Source: Omphiscola glabra
Taxonomy: Eukaryota > Mollusca > Gastropoda > Lymnaeidae
Assembly: GCA_964017045.1 (NCBI GenBank)
Contig: OZ024794.1
Location: 53,164,608-53,228,607 of the forward strand
Direction: 5' to 3'
DNA: 64,000 nt
In this document: one piece after another, positions 34,613 through 47,739 of the stretch
Numbering within the stretch: the stretch's first letter is position 1
Layout of the letters: each line of letters opens with the position of its first letter
Program-made: the position numbers and the translations under genes
Notes under the pieces: generated by a model
Databases searched by the model: none
What the model was told of the DNA's origin: nothing
Seen by the model: only the letters and a program-made list of their open reading frames with translations

Positions 34613-37600
34613 ATTATTATTATTATTATATGTTGTCTTATATAGCGCGGTACCCCAGCCTAGGGCTAGGCTCACCGCGCTGTATATAAAAATATTAGCA
34701 AAGGAAACATAATCGTGACAATACAATAAAATGCATTTATGTGATAAAAAAAACCCAGCTGTATAGAGACAAAACAAAAACAAATTCATATTCACCCCAC
34801 CCACCCCAGAACTTTTACATGACATACCATGGACGGCAGCTAGCAGCATCGTTTATCGGTCAGATGTGGGGAATCAGTCGGGGTAATAGAGTTTACAGAG
34901 ATGTGTTTTGAGTGCAGTTTTGAAGGCCTGTGTGGTTGGTATATTGCGGATGTTAAGTGGCAGAGAATTCCATTGTTTGGGGGCGCAGAAAGAGAAAGAT
35001 CGTTCACCATATGTTTTAGTACGTGTCTTAGCAATGGACAGAATACGTGTGTCTGCGGAGGAGCGAAGCTGTCGAAGGGGTGAATAGACAGAAAGAAGTT
35101 CGGTTAGATAGGAAGGGCAGGAATCTGAGAAAAAGTTATGACAGAGAACAGACAGCTTGTAATCAATGCGTGCCTGTATAAGAAGCCAATGAAGTGAGTG
35201 GAGTAGTGGAGTGACATGATCACGTTTTTTTGCCTTTAGAACTAGCTTAGCAGCTGAATTTTGAATCTTTTGTAGTTTTTCTATTAAGTGTTTTGGTGAA
35301 CCTGACAGAAGAGAGTTGCAATAGTCAAGACGAGAGAGAACAAGAGCACAGACTAGTGTTTTTGTTGCGCTAACTGTGAGGTAGTGGCGGATGGAGCTGA
35401 TCTGACGGATAGCGGTGTATGCAGAACGACAAGTGTGAGAGATATGTTTATCAAGAGAAATGTTGTTAGAAAGAATATAACCAAGATTCCTAGCAGAGGA
35501 TGTAAACTGTATGTCGCGTTACCTACTTGAAATGAATTGGGGAGAGTTGAGGTAGATGATGATTTGTGATTGTGAATGAGGAGTGCTTCCGTTTTGTCAT
35601 CGTTCAGCTTCAACTTGCTGTGTGTCATCCAAGACTTAACATCACCAATGCACTCCTGCAAAGTCTGGACAGCGGAATCCACAAGAGAGGGATGGGTATG
35701 CTTGTATAGCTGCGTGTCATCTGCGAATGACTGGCTCTCAACAGCATGCCTCCCAAGCAAGAGGAGCAGTGGCCTGGTGTACAATGTGAATAGAACCGGG
35801 CCCAAAACTGACCCTTGTGGCACTCCGTACACCAAATCAGCACTGCCGGAGAGACAGTCATCGATAGAGACCGCCTGCGTTCTATTGGAGAGGAACGACC
35901 TAAACCAAGACAAAACAGAACCAGAAATGCCAAAATAATTTTCAAGGGTTTTGTAAAGGGTTCCATGGTCAACAGTGTCAAAGGCCGCACTGAGATCTAA
36001 GAGGATCAGGATGGAGACATTACCGCTGTCCAATGCGAGCAAGAGGTCATTGGTGACTTTCAAGAGAGCTGTCTCTGTGCTGTGGAAAGGTCTATAGGCT
36101 GACTGGTTAGGACTGAGAAGAGAGTGGTCGTTTAAGTAAGCAAAAAGTTGTTTCAGAACTAGTTTTTCAATGACTTTAGATAAAAATGATAAATTAGATA
36201 CAGGTCTGTAGTTTTTTAAATTATTTTCATCCAGACCAGGTTTCTTAAGCAAAGGTTTGATGATAGCTGACTTACAAATAGATGGAACAGTGCCAGAAAA
36301 CAAGCTTTCATTGATTATGTGTGTTATCGTTGGGAGCAAATGATCTAATGACTCAACCAACAGTGGGGTGGGGATGGGGTCCAAAGAACATGACGTAGGT
36401 TTAGATTTTAGAATAATATTTTTAACCTCTAGTTCTGAAACAGGTTTAAAAACATCGAAATGTGAACTAACACAAGAAGAAGAAGGAAAATCTAGGGGCG
36501 GTGCGTCAAGACGTTCAAGGTCAGCGCGAATGTCAGCAACTTTGCTTATGAAGAAATCACAAAAAAAATCTGGTTGCTCGGGCAACGGAAACACTGAAGG
36601 GAGAGCAGTTCCTTTTTTACTCCCACTGAGGTGGCTACAAACATCAAACAACTGCCTGTTTGTTTTACCCATAATTATCTTTTGGCTAAAATATAAAGTC
36701 TTAGCATGACAAACAATCTGAGTGACACGCTTCTTGGCAATAGAATACATCTGCTTAAAAAACCACAAGACCTGACCTTAGCCACTTTTTTTCTGCACTA
36801 CGGCGCTCTTTCTTGGCACTGCGTAGTTCTTCCCTTATGGTCGCATACCAGGGAGCTGACCGTGCTAACCTAACATTGCGGCGGGTGACAGGGGCGTGCC
36901 GATCAAGCACAGCGCGCAATGCACGGTCTAGCGTTTCCAAAGTAGGGCAGAGGGCGGGGGACACTTCTAAACTTGGGTCGTGCTTAAAGGCATTCCTGTT
37001 TATTGTTCGCAGACTGCGGACCTCCCTGAGCTGAGGGAGAGGATTGGGGGCCCTAACGCTAAGCTCGCAAATAACACAAAAAGTGGTCAGAGGACAGCTC
37101 TTGAGTGATTGAAGCAGATCTAACTACACAATCCTGAGGCCTATGTATCACCCAATCAAGAACATGTCCACGATTATGAGTCGGTTGGTCGACTGATTGG
37201 TGAAGACTAAATCATCCTGGCAGTGGAGGGGTTCTGTGGCTGGTCGAAGTGAATGTTCATATCGCCTACTACCATATAAGTGCCAGCCAATGTGTTGCAA
37301 AAATCTAGCAGATCCGGAAACTCACGATGAAACACAGCATCAGTAAGTTTATTTTTCCTGCTAGGGCATATACGATAAATGCACATAAAATGAACGTTCT
37401 GCTGGGGCACTGACATGGTAAGTTGAACGACTTCAAAAGATGTATGAGCGAATGGGAGGTCTGTAAGAAAAGCTGTATGATGGGACAAGGTGTCTCTGTA
37501 GATAATAGCAAGGCCTCCACCGCGAAATGAACGAGGAAATGATTGGGCAGAATAGCCAGTTGGAGCGAGATCGGAAAACTTCCCTTCATCGCCAGTCAGC

Positions 37601-38294
37601 CGAAACCAGGTCTCCTGAATAAACAGAATGTCAATCTGCCTATCAGTGATAAATTCGGAGACTGCGATGCGTTTCTCATAAGACACAAGCGATTGTGCGT
37701 TGAATGAGGCGATGCGAAGCTGTCTGTTGCTTGGATGTGGAGAGGTTTTGATGTGAATGAGGTTGGAAGGGTTAGAGTAGCGTAGAGTAGGCCTTGGTGA
37801 TGATTGAGTGACAAGTTGTTGTTGTTGTTGTTTTTTCCGTCTCCCACCACGACGGGTGCGCTTCCGCGGCAGGCCTCGACCAATCAGAAGTTCTTTTATT
37901 CGACACACGAGGTCACCGGTCAGATGCGTACGCTTGGTATTTAATGACAATAGCCGATCACGTGTGTCTACAAGCACAGGTCGGTTACCTCTCTGGGGCC
38001 GGGGTGTGTCACTGACCGTATCATCGACTTGACCAAGTGATGACCTTGGTGACGACAAAGATGGCCGACCGTGTAGGCGGCAAATTTCACTGACCTTTGC
38101 TAAAAAGAAAATCCAAAACCACAAAAATCCGAAGTCTGAAGGGACAGAAAACATAGCCGAATCAAAGTAGCGATCCATGGCGGATATCCAATACAGAAAT
38201 AACAATACGAAAATCAGCAAAACACACAAAAAATTGCAATCAATCGGGAGCTCGAGTCTATGCGGGCCTGCAAGGCGTAGCCTCTTTCTCGTGA
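34610..38294 (-). mobile_element. CR1/L2-like LINE, nearly full length, with frameshifts
   Basis: A single-ORF non-LTR retrotransposon on the minus strand. A short leader (38294-38230) is followed by an ORF from 38229 with an Arg-rich segment and an AP endonuclease: LRIASFNAQSLVS, FIQETW, VVGDMNIHFD. The frame breaks near 37207; HNRGHVLDWVIHR and SSDHF follow in another frame down to about 37080. The reverse transcriptase is open from 36768 to 35353 (NYRPVSNLSFLSKVIEKLVL, LLDLSAAFDTVDH, GVPQGSVLGP, FADDTQLY). A further frameshift near 35515 precedes LSRLDYCNSLLSG. The 3' UTR starts near 34870 and ends in a (TAA)n tail, seen as ttattatt at 34612. At least four frameshifts make it inactive, but it is little decayed. 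It lies inside the 26-bp minisatellite. Confidence 0.9.
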
Positions 38295-39000
38295 TTGGCA
38301 GTGTAACATGGCCCTATAATTTGGCAGTGTAACATGTTCCTATAAGTTGGCAGTGTAACATGGTCCTATAATTTGGTAGTGTAACATGGTCCTTTAAGTT
38401 GGCAGTGTAACATGGTCCTATAAGTTGGCAGTGTAACATGGTCCTATAAGTTGGCAATGTAACATGGTCCTATAAGTTGGCAATGTAACATGGTCCTATA
38501 ATTTGGCAGTGTAACATGGCCCTATAATTTGGCAATGTAACATGTTCCTATAATTTGGCAGTCTAACATGGTCCTTTAAGTAGGCAGTGTAACATGGTCC
38601 TATAAGTTGGCAGTGTAACATGGTCCTATAAGTTGGCAGTGTAACATGGTCCTTGAAGTTGCCAGTGTAACATGGTCCTATAATTTGGCAGTGTAACATG
38701 GTTCTATAATTTGGCAGTGTAACGTGGTCCTATAAGTTGACAATGTAACATGGTCCTATAATTTGGCATTGTAACATGGTCCATAAGTTGGCAGTGTAAC
38801 ATTGTCCTATAAGCTGCCAATGTAACATGGTCCTATAATTTGGCAGTGTAACATGTTCCTATAATTTGGCATTGTAACATGGTCCTATAATTTGGCAGTG
38901 TAACATGGTCCTATAATTTGGCAGTGTAACATGGTCCTATAAGTTGGCAATGAAACATGGTTCTGTAAGTTGGCTAGGTGAATTCATTTTATAGGTTAGC
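38294..39000. repeat. 26-bp minisatellite, right part
   Basis: About 27 units of the same type as 34378-34612, with variants (ataatttggcag, gtaagttgg). Confidence 0.95.
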
Positions 39001-39327
39001 AGTGTAATATGGTTCAAAAACAAATTTGATCTATTCTGTTCACTGTTTTCTTCAATCCCCTTCTAAACAGATATCAAGGCAGCACCTGCCCTTTGTTTTG
39101 GACAAACTTGTTTTGTTCACATGAACCTCAATACGATTAACGTACAGGAACATGGCCTCCCCCCACCCCCCACCAGCCCCATCCTCTCCATTTCTAAATA
39201 TAATTTCGTGTCAACGTTATGTAAACGTCAAAGCAATGTTTGTTTGTTTTGTTGACCAGCTGCCAAAGAGTCTCATCACATATCCAAGCTCTGATCGTCC
39301 TTGTCAAGCCTTGTGACGAATGTAGCC

Positions 39328-39970
39328 ATGCCCACCACCTGACGACATGCCCACCACCCGACGACATGCCCACCACCTGACGACATGCCCACCACCTGAC
39401 GACATGCCCACCGACTGACGACATGCCCACCACCTGACGACATGCCCTCCACCTGACGACATGCCCACCACCTGACGACATGCCCACCACCTGATGACAT
39501 GCCCACCACCTGACGACATGCCCACCACCTGCCGACATTCCGACCACCTGACAACATGCCCACCACCTGACGACATGCCCAACACCTGACGACATGCCCA
39601 CCACCCGACGATATGCCCACCACCTGACGACATGCCCACCACCCGACGACATGCCCGCCACCTGACGATATGCCCACCACCCGACGATATGCCCACCACC
39701 TGACGACATGCCCACCACCCGACGACATGCCCACCACCTAACGACATGCCCACCCCTTGACGGTATGCCCAACCCTAACGACATGCCCACCACCTGACGA
39801 TATGCCCACCATCTAACGATATGCCGACTCCCTGACGATATGCCCACCCCCTGACGATATGCCCCCCTAACGACATGCCCACCACCTGGCGATATGCCCA
39901 CCACCTAACGACATGCCCGCCACTGACGATATGCCCACGCCCTGACGATATGCCCACCCCCTAACGACAC
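39328..39970. repeat. 19-bp minisatellite, about 33 units
   Basis: Unit atgcccaccacctgacgac. The right third has shortened and variant units (ccccctgacgatatgcc). Confidence 0.95.
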
Positions 39971-39974
39971 GCCA

Positions 39975-40675
39975 ACCATCTAACAGTGCGCAGTCGTATC
40001 AAACAACGAGAGATAAACATTATTGTTCATTATTATAATCATCGCATAAGTACGTGACAGAACCCGTGCTCCCTCTTCCATTTATGGCATAAGCACAAAT
40101 GCCACAACGCGCAGCAGTCTGGGCCGATATGTACAAGTCGCCGCTCCGAATCTGCGCTAAATTAGAGATACAAAATGCGAAGTCTATAAACAAGATATTA
40201 TTTTGAATCGAAGAGCCCCAAACATTCAATATGTTGGCAGTTTTACCGTAGCATCTTAAAAAATTTTGTTTTTGCTTCTTTTCCTAAGAATCGGTTGCGA
40301 ACTTCTACAAGTATCTAACATAACAAATCTGTTTTTTTTTAATGATACCCCATTACAATTTAATCATAATTTACCTATGCAGATTCATAAATGTACATTG
40401 TGAAATTAATTAGACTGTTGTTTAAGTGAAGAACAATCCATCTTCAAAATAACTTTTAAGTACTAGATCGCATGGCTACTAGTGAGAGCAAATTCTTCAA
40501 ACATTTCTAGAATTCCATAGTTTTAGGGAAAGTCGAAATTCAAAACGCAGTTTATTTTCGAGCTAGATATTTTATTCTAAGGAACTTTAGCGGATTAAAA
40601 TGTTATTAAAATTTCGGATCCACCGAAAAAGAAATGTCTGCCCTCCAGGAACACAGTTAATTACCAAAATGTGTT
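39975..40675. other. Region with no recognised gene
   Basis: Unique AT-rich DNA; no exon or transposon end was identified. Confidence 0.5.
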
Positions 40676-40679
40676 TTAG

Positions 40680-41215
40680 GATGTCCATAGAAGCAGTGTG
40701 TTTGAAGATGGCCATAGAAGCAGTGTGTTGAAGATGACCATAGAAGCAGTGTGTTTGAAGATGACCATAGAAGCAGTGTGTTAGAAGATGACCATAGAAG
40801 CAGTGTGTTTGAAGATGACCATAGAAGCAGTGTGTTTGAAGATGACCATAGAAGCAGTGTGTTTGAAGATGACCATAGAAGCAGTGTGTTTGAAGATGAC
40901 CATAGAAGCAGTGTGTTTGAAGATGACCATAGAAGCAGTGTGTTTGAAGATGACCATAGAAGCAGTGTGTTTGAAGATGACCATAGAAGCAGTGTGTTTG
41001 AAGATGACCATAGAAGCAGTGTGTTTGAAGATGACCATAGAAGCAGTGTGTTTGAAGATGACCATAGAAGCAGTGTGTTTGAAGATGACCATAGAAGTAG
41101 TGTGTTTGAAGATGACCATAGAAGCAGTGTGTTTCAAGATGACCATAGATTCAGTATGTTTTAGAATGACCATAGATTCAGTATGTTTGAGGATGAGCAT
41201 AGATTCAGTATGCGA
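40680..41215. repeat. 27-bp minisatellite, about 19 units
   Basis: Unit gaagatgaccatagaagcag plus tgtgttt, almost perfect in the centre, with edge units carrying attcagtatg variants. Because 27 = 9 codons, frames such as FEDDHRSSV repeat on the plus strand and others on the minus strand; none has a gene context. Confidence 0.96.
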
Positions 41216-41515
41216 AGTCTATAAAGAAAGATTGATCCTCACCATACTCCTAGATATCATATACAGTGTACTATGAGAGCAGACACGCAGTTTCTTCTTA
41301 AGTAAACTCGTGTGAACATTAAAAAAAAAAGCTTTTGATCTCATAAACTTTTTATTCCACAAGCGGGATCAACAAGTAACAGCGCTATGTGATTGAAAGT
41401 TCTGGAATCTATTAAATATATAATGCCCTTTACAACATCGTGTCTCTTAAAATTGAAGGTTTATTTTTGGAAATAATAGCATCGGAGTTCCGCATCCTAA
41501 CTGGGATTCTGGGTG

Positions 41516-41812
41516 GGTTACCGGAAATTTGATCGAAAGAAATTTCGTCGACGGAAAATTGATCGACGGAAATTTGATCGAACGGAAATTTGGTCGGATC
41601 TTTTTTTCAGTTCATACGTTAAAATATTCGTCAAATTTATTTTTGAACGCACTATACTTTATAGTAAAACAAAATAACGCGTTAAAAAAGAAATTTGACG
41701 CAAAATTTTAACGTGTAAACTAAAAAAAAAAAGATTCGACCAAATTTCCGTTCGATCAAATTTCCGTCGATCAATTTTCCGTCGACGAAATTTCTTTCGA
41801 TCAAATTTCGAA
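41516..41812. mobile_element. Foldback (long-TIR) transposable element, about 295 bp
   Basis: Nearly the whole element is one inverted repeat. The left arm gaaatttgatcgaaagaaat... from 41524 pairs almost perfectly for about 80 bp with the right arm ending at 41809, and pairs imperfectly on into an actata-like centre near 41650. The left end ggttaccgg is seen again as ccggtaacc in the related copy at 50680-50843. No ORF. It could be a MULE- or foldback-type MITE; the superfamily is not resolved. Confidence 0.8.
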
Positions 41813-41829
41813 TTTAAAGTCCAGCAATA

Positions 41830-42540
41830 TATATAGTATATATATATTTAATTATAAATGTGTATTTGTTATATATATTTAAACAAAAAGATTTTGTATT
41901 TTATTTGTTTTTTTTTTCTTTATTTACTTGATTATTTCTTGAAGTAAGAAGTATCAAGGAGGTAGTAATATAAAGTCATTGGTATTAGGGATCCAAAACT
42001 GAAGTTTATTTTTCATTTTGAAATATGAAAAGTTGTGAAACTGTTCATGGATCCAACACGTAAAAATTACGTCTAGACTGCATATCGAGGGGAGATGCGC
42101 TAAGAGGTTTTGGGTTCTTTAAGAAAATAATAGCATAACATGGAACAATAGTGCGAAATAATGCCTTGGAGATGATCTAAAAATAGACATTGTCAAATGT
42201 TACGCACATACTTTACTGTTGTACATGTTGAAATGTGTTTCACAGATTCACGCAAAAAAAGACGAATATTTTGATGTCACCATAAGCATTTTTTTAAAAC
42301 GAGTAGACAAAGCGTAATTATGAACACTATACACACTGAAGCATAAGGAAGCAACCTTCTGATAGAGCAGAAGTCTTGATATTGTTTTAGTTTGATGGAT
42401 GGTTGTTGGTCACCGGGTTGGGGTGGCGTGACTCCAAACTCCAAACCCCCCCCCCCCAGGCTTATTTGTTTGCTGACGTGCAGAACGCGGCCAGTTTGGG
42501 TCGTGCTAGTGATCCAGTTCATTGGGTCAATGAGTGCGTT
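41830..42540. other. Region with no recognised gene
   Basis: AT-rich, with (TA)n pieces near 41827-41850 and a poly(C) run near 42447-42459. Confidence 0.5.
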
Positions 42541-42544
42541 CTCG

Positions 42545-43125
42545 TATGGCTTTAGTGCTAGATAAGTGACTCAGGTATTCACAGTCATGGGTTGACTCAT
42601 TGTTAGATAAGTGGCTCAGTTATTCACACCAATGTGTTGTTTAAGTGCTAGATAAGTGGCTCAGGTATTCACACCGTTTGGTTGGTTCAGTGCTAGATAA
42701 GTGGCTCAGGTATTCACACCAATGGGTTGGTTCAGTGCTAGTTAAGTGGCTCAGGTATTGACACCAATGGGTTGGTTCAGTGCAAGATAAGTGGCTCAGG
42801 TATTGACAGTCATGGGTTGATTCAGTGCTAGAAAAGTGGCTCAGGTATTCACACCGTTGGGTTGATTCAGTGCTAGAAAAGTGGCTCAGGTATTCACACC
42901 GTTGGGTTGATTCAGTGCTAGAAAAGTGGCTCAGGTATTCACACCGTTGGGTTGATTCAGTGCTAGAAAAGTGGCTCAGGTATTCACACCGTTGGGTTGA
43001 TTCAGTGCTAGAAAAGTGGCTCAGGTATTCACACCGTTGGGTTGATTCAGTGCTAGAAAAGTGGCTCAGGTATTCACACCATTGGGTTGATTCAGTGCTA
43101 GACAAGTGGCTCAGGTATTCACACC
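42545..43125. repeat. 45-bp minisatellite, 13 units
   Basis: Unit gctagaaaagtggctcaggt, then attcacaccgttgggttgattcagt. Uniform at 42825-43080 and diverged at the left. With a 15-codon period, both strands stay open. Confidence 0.95.
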
Positions 43126-43521
43126 AATTTCAATATAAATGTTGTCTGAAAATCGACTGAGAACAACTGGACTTTGCTCCAGGAATGACTGATTCAACTG
43201 CTACCTACTTTATTTCTCATCTCCAGCTGGATACGCTGGACCTTGAAATCCTAACACTTGTACACGCTGGTAATCACGGATTGCTATGCTGATTTCTGGT
43301 CTGGCAATCTTCAAAATGGCCTTTTTCCTTATCGATTCTCGTGTAGAGAAAACTCGACTAATCTGATTCTTTCTTTAAAAGCTGTGTTCATGTAAATTAC
43401 CCCTTCTCTTCAAGTCTAAACACACATACCTTTGATAGCCACTTCTCCATTACTATTTTTTTTTCTAATAAAAAAATGTTGGCAACATATCAAATGTATC
43501 AAATGAAGAATACCTTTAGGA

Positions 43522-43600
43522 CAACGTTTCCCAAACTTTTAAGTTGGGCCGACTGGTGGACAACTCTCGAAAGTTCACCAGAGACCTGGGCCAGATTTAT
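43522..43600 (+). mobile_element. Possible hAT transposon end
   Basis: caacgtttcccaaactttta followed by agttgggccgactggtgg resembles the terminal sequence of hAT non-autonomous elements. No matching right end or 8-bp duplication was found. Confidence 0.35.
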
Positions 43601-44249
43601 CTATTGTATTTACTTTTTAATTTTGACCATAACGATTCACGTTTTGATAAATTACAATAAAAAGTCTTTATTTTTTTTAAAATACATATTCTCTTTTGCC
43701 AAGAAATGTGCATAGACTGAACGTTCATTTGATACTCACAGAAATTTAAATGATATCTTATGTTTGGGAATAATTAAAGTCTGGAGACTTGTGTTTGTGA
43801 CTGGAATTTTGGGTTTTTTTCCCACTGCCTACCATTACTTCCTTTACCTTGAAGTCGTTTATTTTCAACTGCTAAAAACTGCAAATCCGCTAACCTACCG
43901 TGTTTTAAAAGCTTAAGAAATTACAATATGCAGACAGTAGAGTAAAAAAAAAATGTATGGGCCATCTTTGAGATGTCTTGACTTGATCTCTCAGGGGAAA
44001 TATTGTAACATGACACTTTGAAAACGTGGTGAGCCATTTGGGCATGAAAACTCAAGGCGTGCGTCAAAACAGCCTTGACAAAAATCTTCTTTTTGACTGA
44101 GTAGCCCAACGAAGGGGCGCAGAAGATACTATGTATAAATAGTATGAGTGATGTAGTGGGTACACGTTTAAGAAGTTTAAATGTGATCAAATCACACATA
44201 AACGCAGCGGTGGATTGAGTTTGTATTTCTAGCTAGAGTTATACTATGT

Positions 44250-44560
44250 AACTTACATCTTAGTGTATCTCTTGCTAGAGTCATCCTATATCTCACCTCT
44301 CAGTGTATCTCTTGCTAGAGTCATCCTATATAACTCACCTCTCAGTGTATCTCTTGCTAGAGTTATCCTATATAACTTACCTCTCAGTGTATCTCTTGCT
44401 AGAGTGATCCTATATAACTCACCTCTCACTATATCTCTTGCTAGAGTCATCCTATATAACTCACCTCTCAGTATATCTCTTGCTAGAGTCATCCTTTATA
44501 ACTCACCTCTCAGTATATCTCTTGCTAGAGTCATCCTTTATAACTCCACTTTCAGATAGC
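44250..44560. repeat. 42-bp minisatellite, 7 units
   Basis: Unit ctagagtcatcctatataac, then tcacctctcagtgtatctcttg. It keeps the frame on both strands. Confidence 0.93.
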
Positions 44561-44867
44561 GCAATGAAGAAGTAAAACAAGTTGTCACTAGGGTGTCTTT
44601 TTGTTACAATTCAGTAAGTGACAGAATGTTACAAAATGTCGCCATAACCGAAGACATTTAAAAATCTAGATGACTGTGCTAAGTTACTAAGCTCAGTAGA
44701 TCTAGAACAGATTCTCAAAGATTATCAGGATACGACCATATTCATATAGAAGCATAGTGACCATTAACGCGATATATTGGGGGGGGGGGGTGGGGAGGAA
44801 ATTGACTATTTAAATAGGGTACATTCTCGGAAAGGAAAATATTTTAACACTTAATTTTCCAGTTTAA

Positions 44868-45127
44868 AGTAGTTGGCCACATAATTAATGTAATTGGCCA
44901 CATAATTAATGTAATTGGCCACATAACTAATGTAATTGGCCACATAATTAATGTAATTGGCCACATAATTAATGTAATTGGCCACATAATTAATGTAATT
45001 GGCCACATAATTAATGTAATTGGCCACATAATTAATGTAATTGGCCACATAATTAATGTAATTGGCCACATAATTAATGTAATTGGCCACATAATTAATG
45101 TAATTGGCCACATAATTAATGTAATTG
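44868..45127. repeat. 21-bp minisatellite, 12 units
   Basis: Unit taattggccacataattaat plus g, nearly perfect. The same length class as the coding APGWGKR repeat but unrelated in sequence. Confidence 0.96.
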
Positions 45128-45129
45128 TT

Positions 45130-46480
45130 GAAATACAAACTTTAAGACTTCAATTAAAAAATGAAAGCAATTTAAAGATGACCACTTCTTTTAATGTATT
45201 GTTTCAAACGGTGACCCCCCCCCCCCCTTATAAATCCCTTCATGACCCCATCTGAGGTCACCTCGCATGGGTTGGCAACCTGTGCTATATCCAATTTTCG
45301 CTTGACAAGCCTATTATGAACTAGTTATCCATCGCTAGGGATAAGCAGTGGAAAAAGGAAACATCCAGTAACACGTGACCAAAACTGCTCCACTAACCTT
45401 AGCATTGTTTTTGTTTTTATTCATGAACAGACAATCACAATTCGACCGCTATAAAAATCAACCTAGATGGAGTTTAATTCAGTTTTTAAATACATTTGTA
45501 AGTGATCAAAAAAAAATTCCAAGGATTTTTCCGGTAATTGATTCCCGCTTCTCCGTGAATGCAAAAGCCCAACTTGTCACGTATTAAACTTATCATAAGA
45601 TGCATTGACATGAATAGATACAGTACATGATATCACTCAGATCAATTGGCAACGTAATGCTCATGGCTACTTTATGTACGACCTAAGTCACTACATGCAT
45701 AGAAAACCATACAAACATCTTAAAATTGATGCTGTCGTGTTGCATAACGGCATACATTTTGTATAATGATTTATTTTTACTCGAACAACAAATTGTATGC
45801 ACCCGTGATCTTGTTTATCGACCGATTCCCGTGCAGGTAACCTAGTGCTCAATTCCAATATTCAAAAAAATATATATATTTTAAAAAAATAGTTTAACAA
45901 GAGCTAAGGACAAGCACGTGACTTCAAATCTTGAACTTCCTTTCAGACGTAATGGAATATTTGAACAAGAATTCAACAGTTTGCTTTTTTTAAAAACATT
46001 TTTTTGTGTGTGTTAGTGCTTTGTCGGAGATTGAAAAAAATCCAATTTTTCATTTACAGTATTAGACGACAGCCATTAGTTGCTTTTCGCCGAAAACCCA
46101 CCACCAATAAAACCACCCCAACCACCACCACCATTACCCCCCCCCCACACACACACACCACTCCCCAATCCATCACCATGAGAGCGGTTTGAAGACAGTT
46201 CAATCGGATTGCTAACTCCGCTGTTTTAATAATGTAAGGCGTGCAAATGTCAAGTTCATTGCACAATCAACGACTCTATTTATTCTTTATGAAAGAACAC
46301 CTTTTGTTTTGATACAATTAAAAATCGGATCGATGGTGACACAGAGACACAACTTCTGTTCCCCCCACACCCCACGCAACCCCCCTCCCTACACCAATTG
46401 TAAATGTCTGATATGCCGGTTCATTATTTTAATATATAAAAGGAATTTTCTTGAAATTGTGGTTTCAAAGTAATAATAAT
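45130..46480. other. Region with no recognised gene
   Basis: 45215-45290 contains a C run followed by tgaggtcacctcgcatgggttggcaacctg, possibly a decayed hAT-like end. 46135-46160 is a C/CA run. Otherwise unassigned. Confidence 0.45.
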
Positions 46481-46483
46481 AAT

Positions 46484-46610
46484 AAAGTTCATTTGAAAAA
46501 TCACGCTTCATCCCCAAAGGCTCGAAGCGCGGTACAAAAACAAAGCTGGGAGATAATAACTAGCTGGAAAAGATGGTAGACAACTTCACCCCAGAAGGTG
46601 TTTATCAAAG
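46484..46610 (-). mobile_element. LINE 3' end with (ATT)n tail
   Basis: The plus strand shows aataataataataaagttcatttgaaaaatc, then catccccaaaggctcgaagcgcggtac. On the minus strand this is a GC-containing 3' UTR ending in an (ATT)n tail, typical of LINEs with microsatellite tails. It is a different family from the copy at 34610. Its 5' limit is uncertain. Confidence 0.6.
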
Positions 46611-46614
46611 ATAA

Positions 46615-47340
46615 ATGAAAAACAACGCCAGGACTTTAAGTGAGACGATATAGAAGTTATACAATCTAAATCGTTAAATAATTGTATATTTCTACAAGTT
46701 ATTTTGTTTAAATTCATGCATCTTGTTTGTAATTTGCCCAGAGCGAAATAAATTAAATATATTTTCTATATAAATATATATATATATTAGAAAGGGATTC
46801 TATATTTACATTTCAAGTTGTCTTAAGGTTATAAAAGGAAATTATATAATATTTTATTTTAAAAAAAACAACAACCGTAATAAACAATCAAAAAAAAAAA
46901 AGTATGTAAAAAGAAGCCATCTTTTTTTTATCTGAAATAATAAATTTAAAAGAAATGTATGAATTTAGTGGGTTTTTTTTTTTTATAAAATAATTTTTTT
47001 TGAATTTATGATCGACAAAGAAAGATATTTCCGAAGACATCAAGTGAGAAAAATTAGTAATTTGAAACAGTGAGTTCTGTTAACAAGGTATATGTAAATT
47101 TTAGTGTAGAAATGCTTTGGTTCATTAAATATAGGATCTAAAGGAGTTAAAATGACATTTAGTTAATTACATTAAACACTTGTTTGAAAGAGTCGTATAT
47201 TTTAAAGTGTTTAAAAAAAAATTGAGCGGAAAATAACGGATTCAAAATGTAATTCAAAGGGCTGTTGTAACAATCAGGAACTATAGCCCTGGTCAAATAG
47301 TTTGACTTAATGTTTGTGGTATCACCGATAGGGTTAGCAA
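46615..47340. other. Very AT-rich region with no recognised gene
   Basis: A and T homopolymers; nothing assignable. Confidence 0.55.
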
Positions 47341-47344
47341 CAAA

Positions 47345-47735
47345 GTAAACGATACTTCTAATGCTCTAGATTGTCTATTCCTAATTGTCTAGTGTTCTAG
47401 ATTGACTATTACCGACTGTCTAATGTTCTAGATTGTCTATTCCTAGTTGTATAGTGTTCTAGATTGACTATTCCCGACTGTCGGATGTTCAAGATTGTCT
47501 GTTCCTATTTGTCTAGTGTTCTAGATTGACTATTCCCGACTGTCGGATGTTCTAGATTGTCTGTTCCCGATTTTCTAGTGTTCTAGATTGACTATTCCCG
47601 ACTGTCTGATGTTCTAGATTGTCTAGCCCGATGATCTAGTGTTCTAGATTGACTATTCCCGACTATCTGATGTTCTAGATTGTCTAGTCCCGATCGTCTA
47701 AAGTTCTAGTGTGACTATTCCCAACTGACTAAAGT
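47345..47735. repeat. About 31-bp minisatellite, 12 units
   Basis: Unit gttctagattgactattccc followed by gactgtctgat. It alternates with a gattgtctattcctaattg form, so the true period may be two units. Confidence 0.9.
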
Positions 47736-47739
47736 TCCA

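Noticed and set aside
35576..38032. Plus-strand frames within 35.6-38.0 kb
   Set aside because: Antisense shadows of the LINE coding sequence on the minus strand.
39071..39124. Phase-0 acceptor at 39070 as the last APGWamide exon
   Set aside because: The tail ISRQHLPFVLDKLVLFT lacks a cysteine and looks less compatible with the C-terminal peptide than the candidate at 43227. Neither is proven.
40751..41276. Repeat proteins such as FEDDHRSSV n-mers on either strand
   Set aside because: A 27-bp minisatellite with a codon-multiple period. No start context, signal or splice partner.
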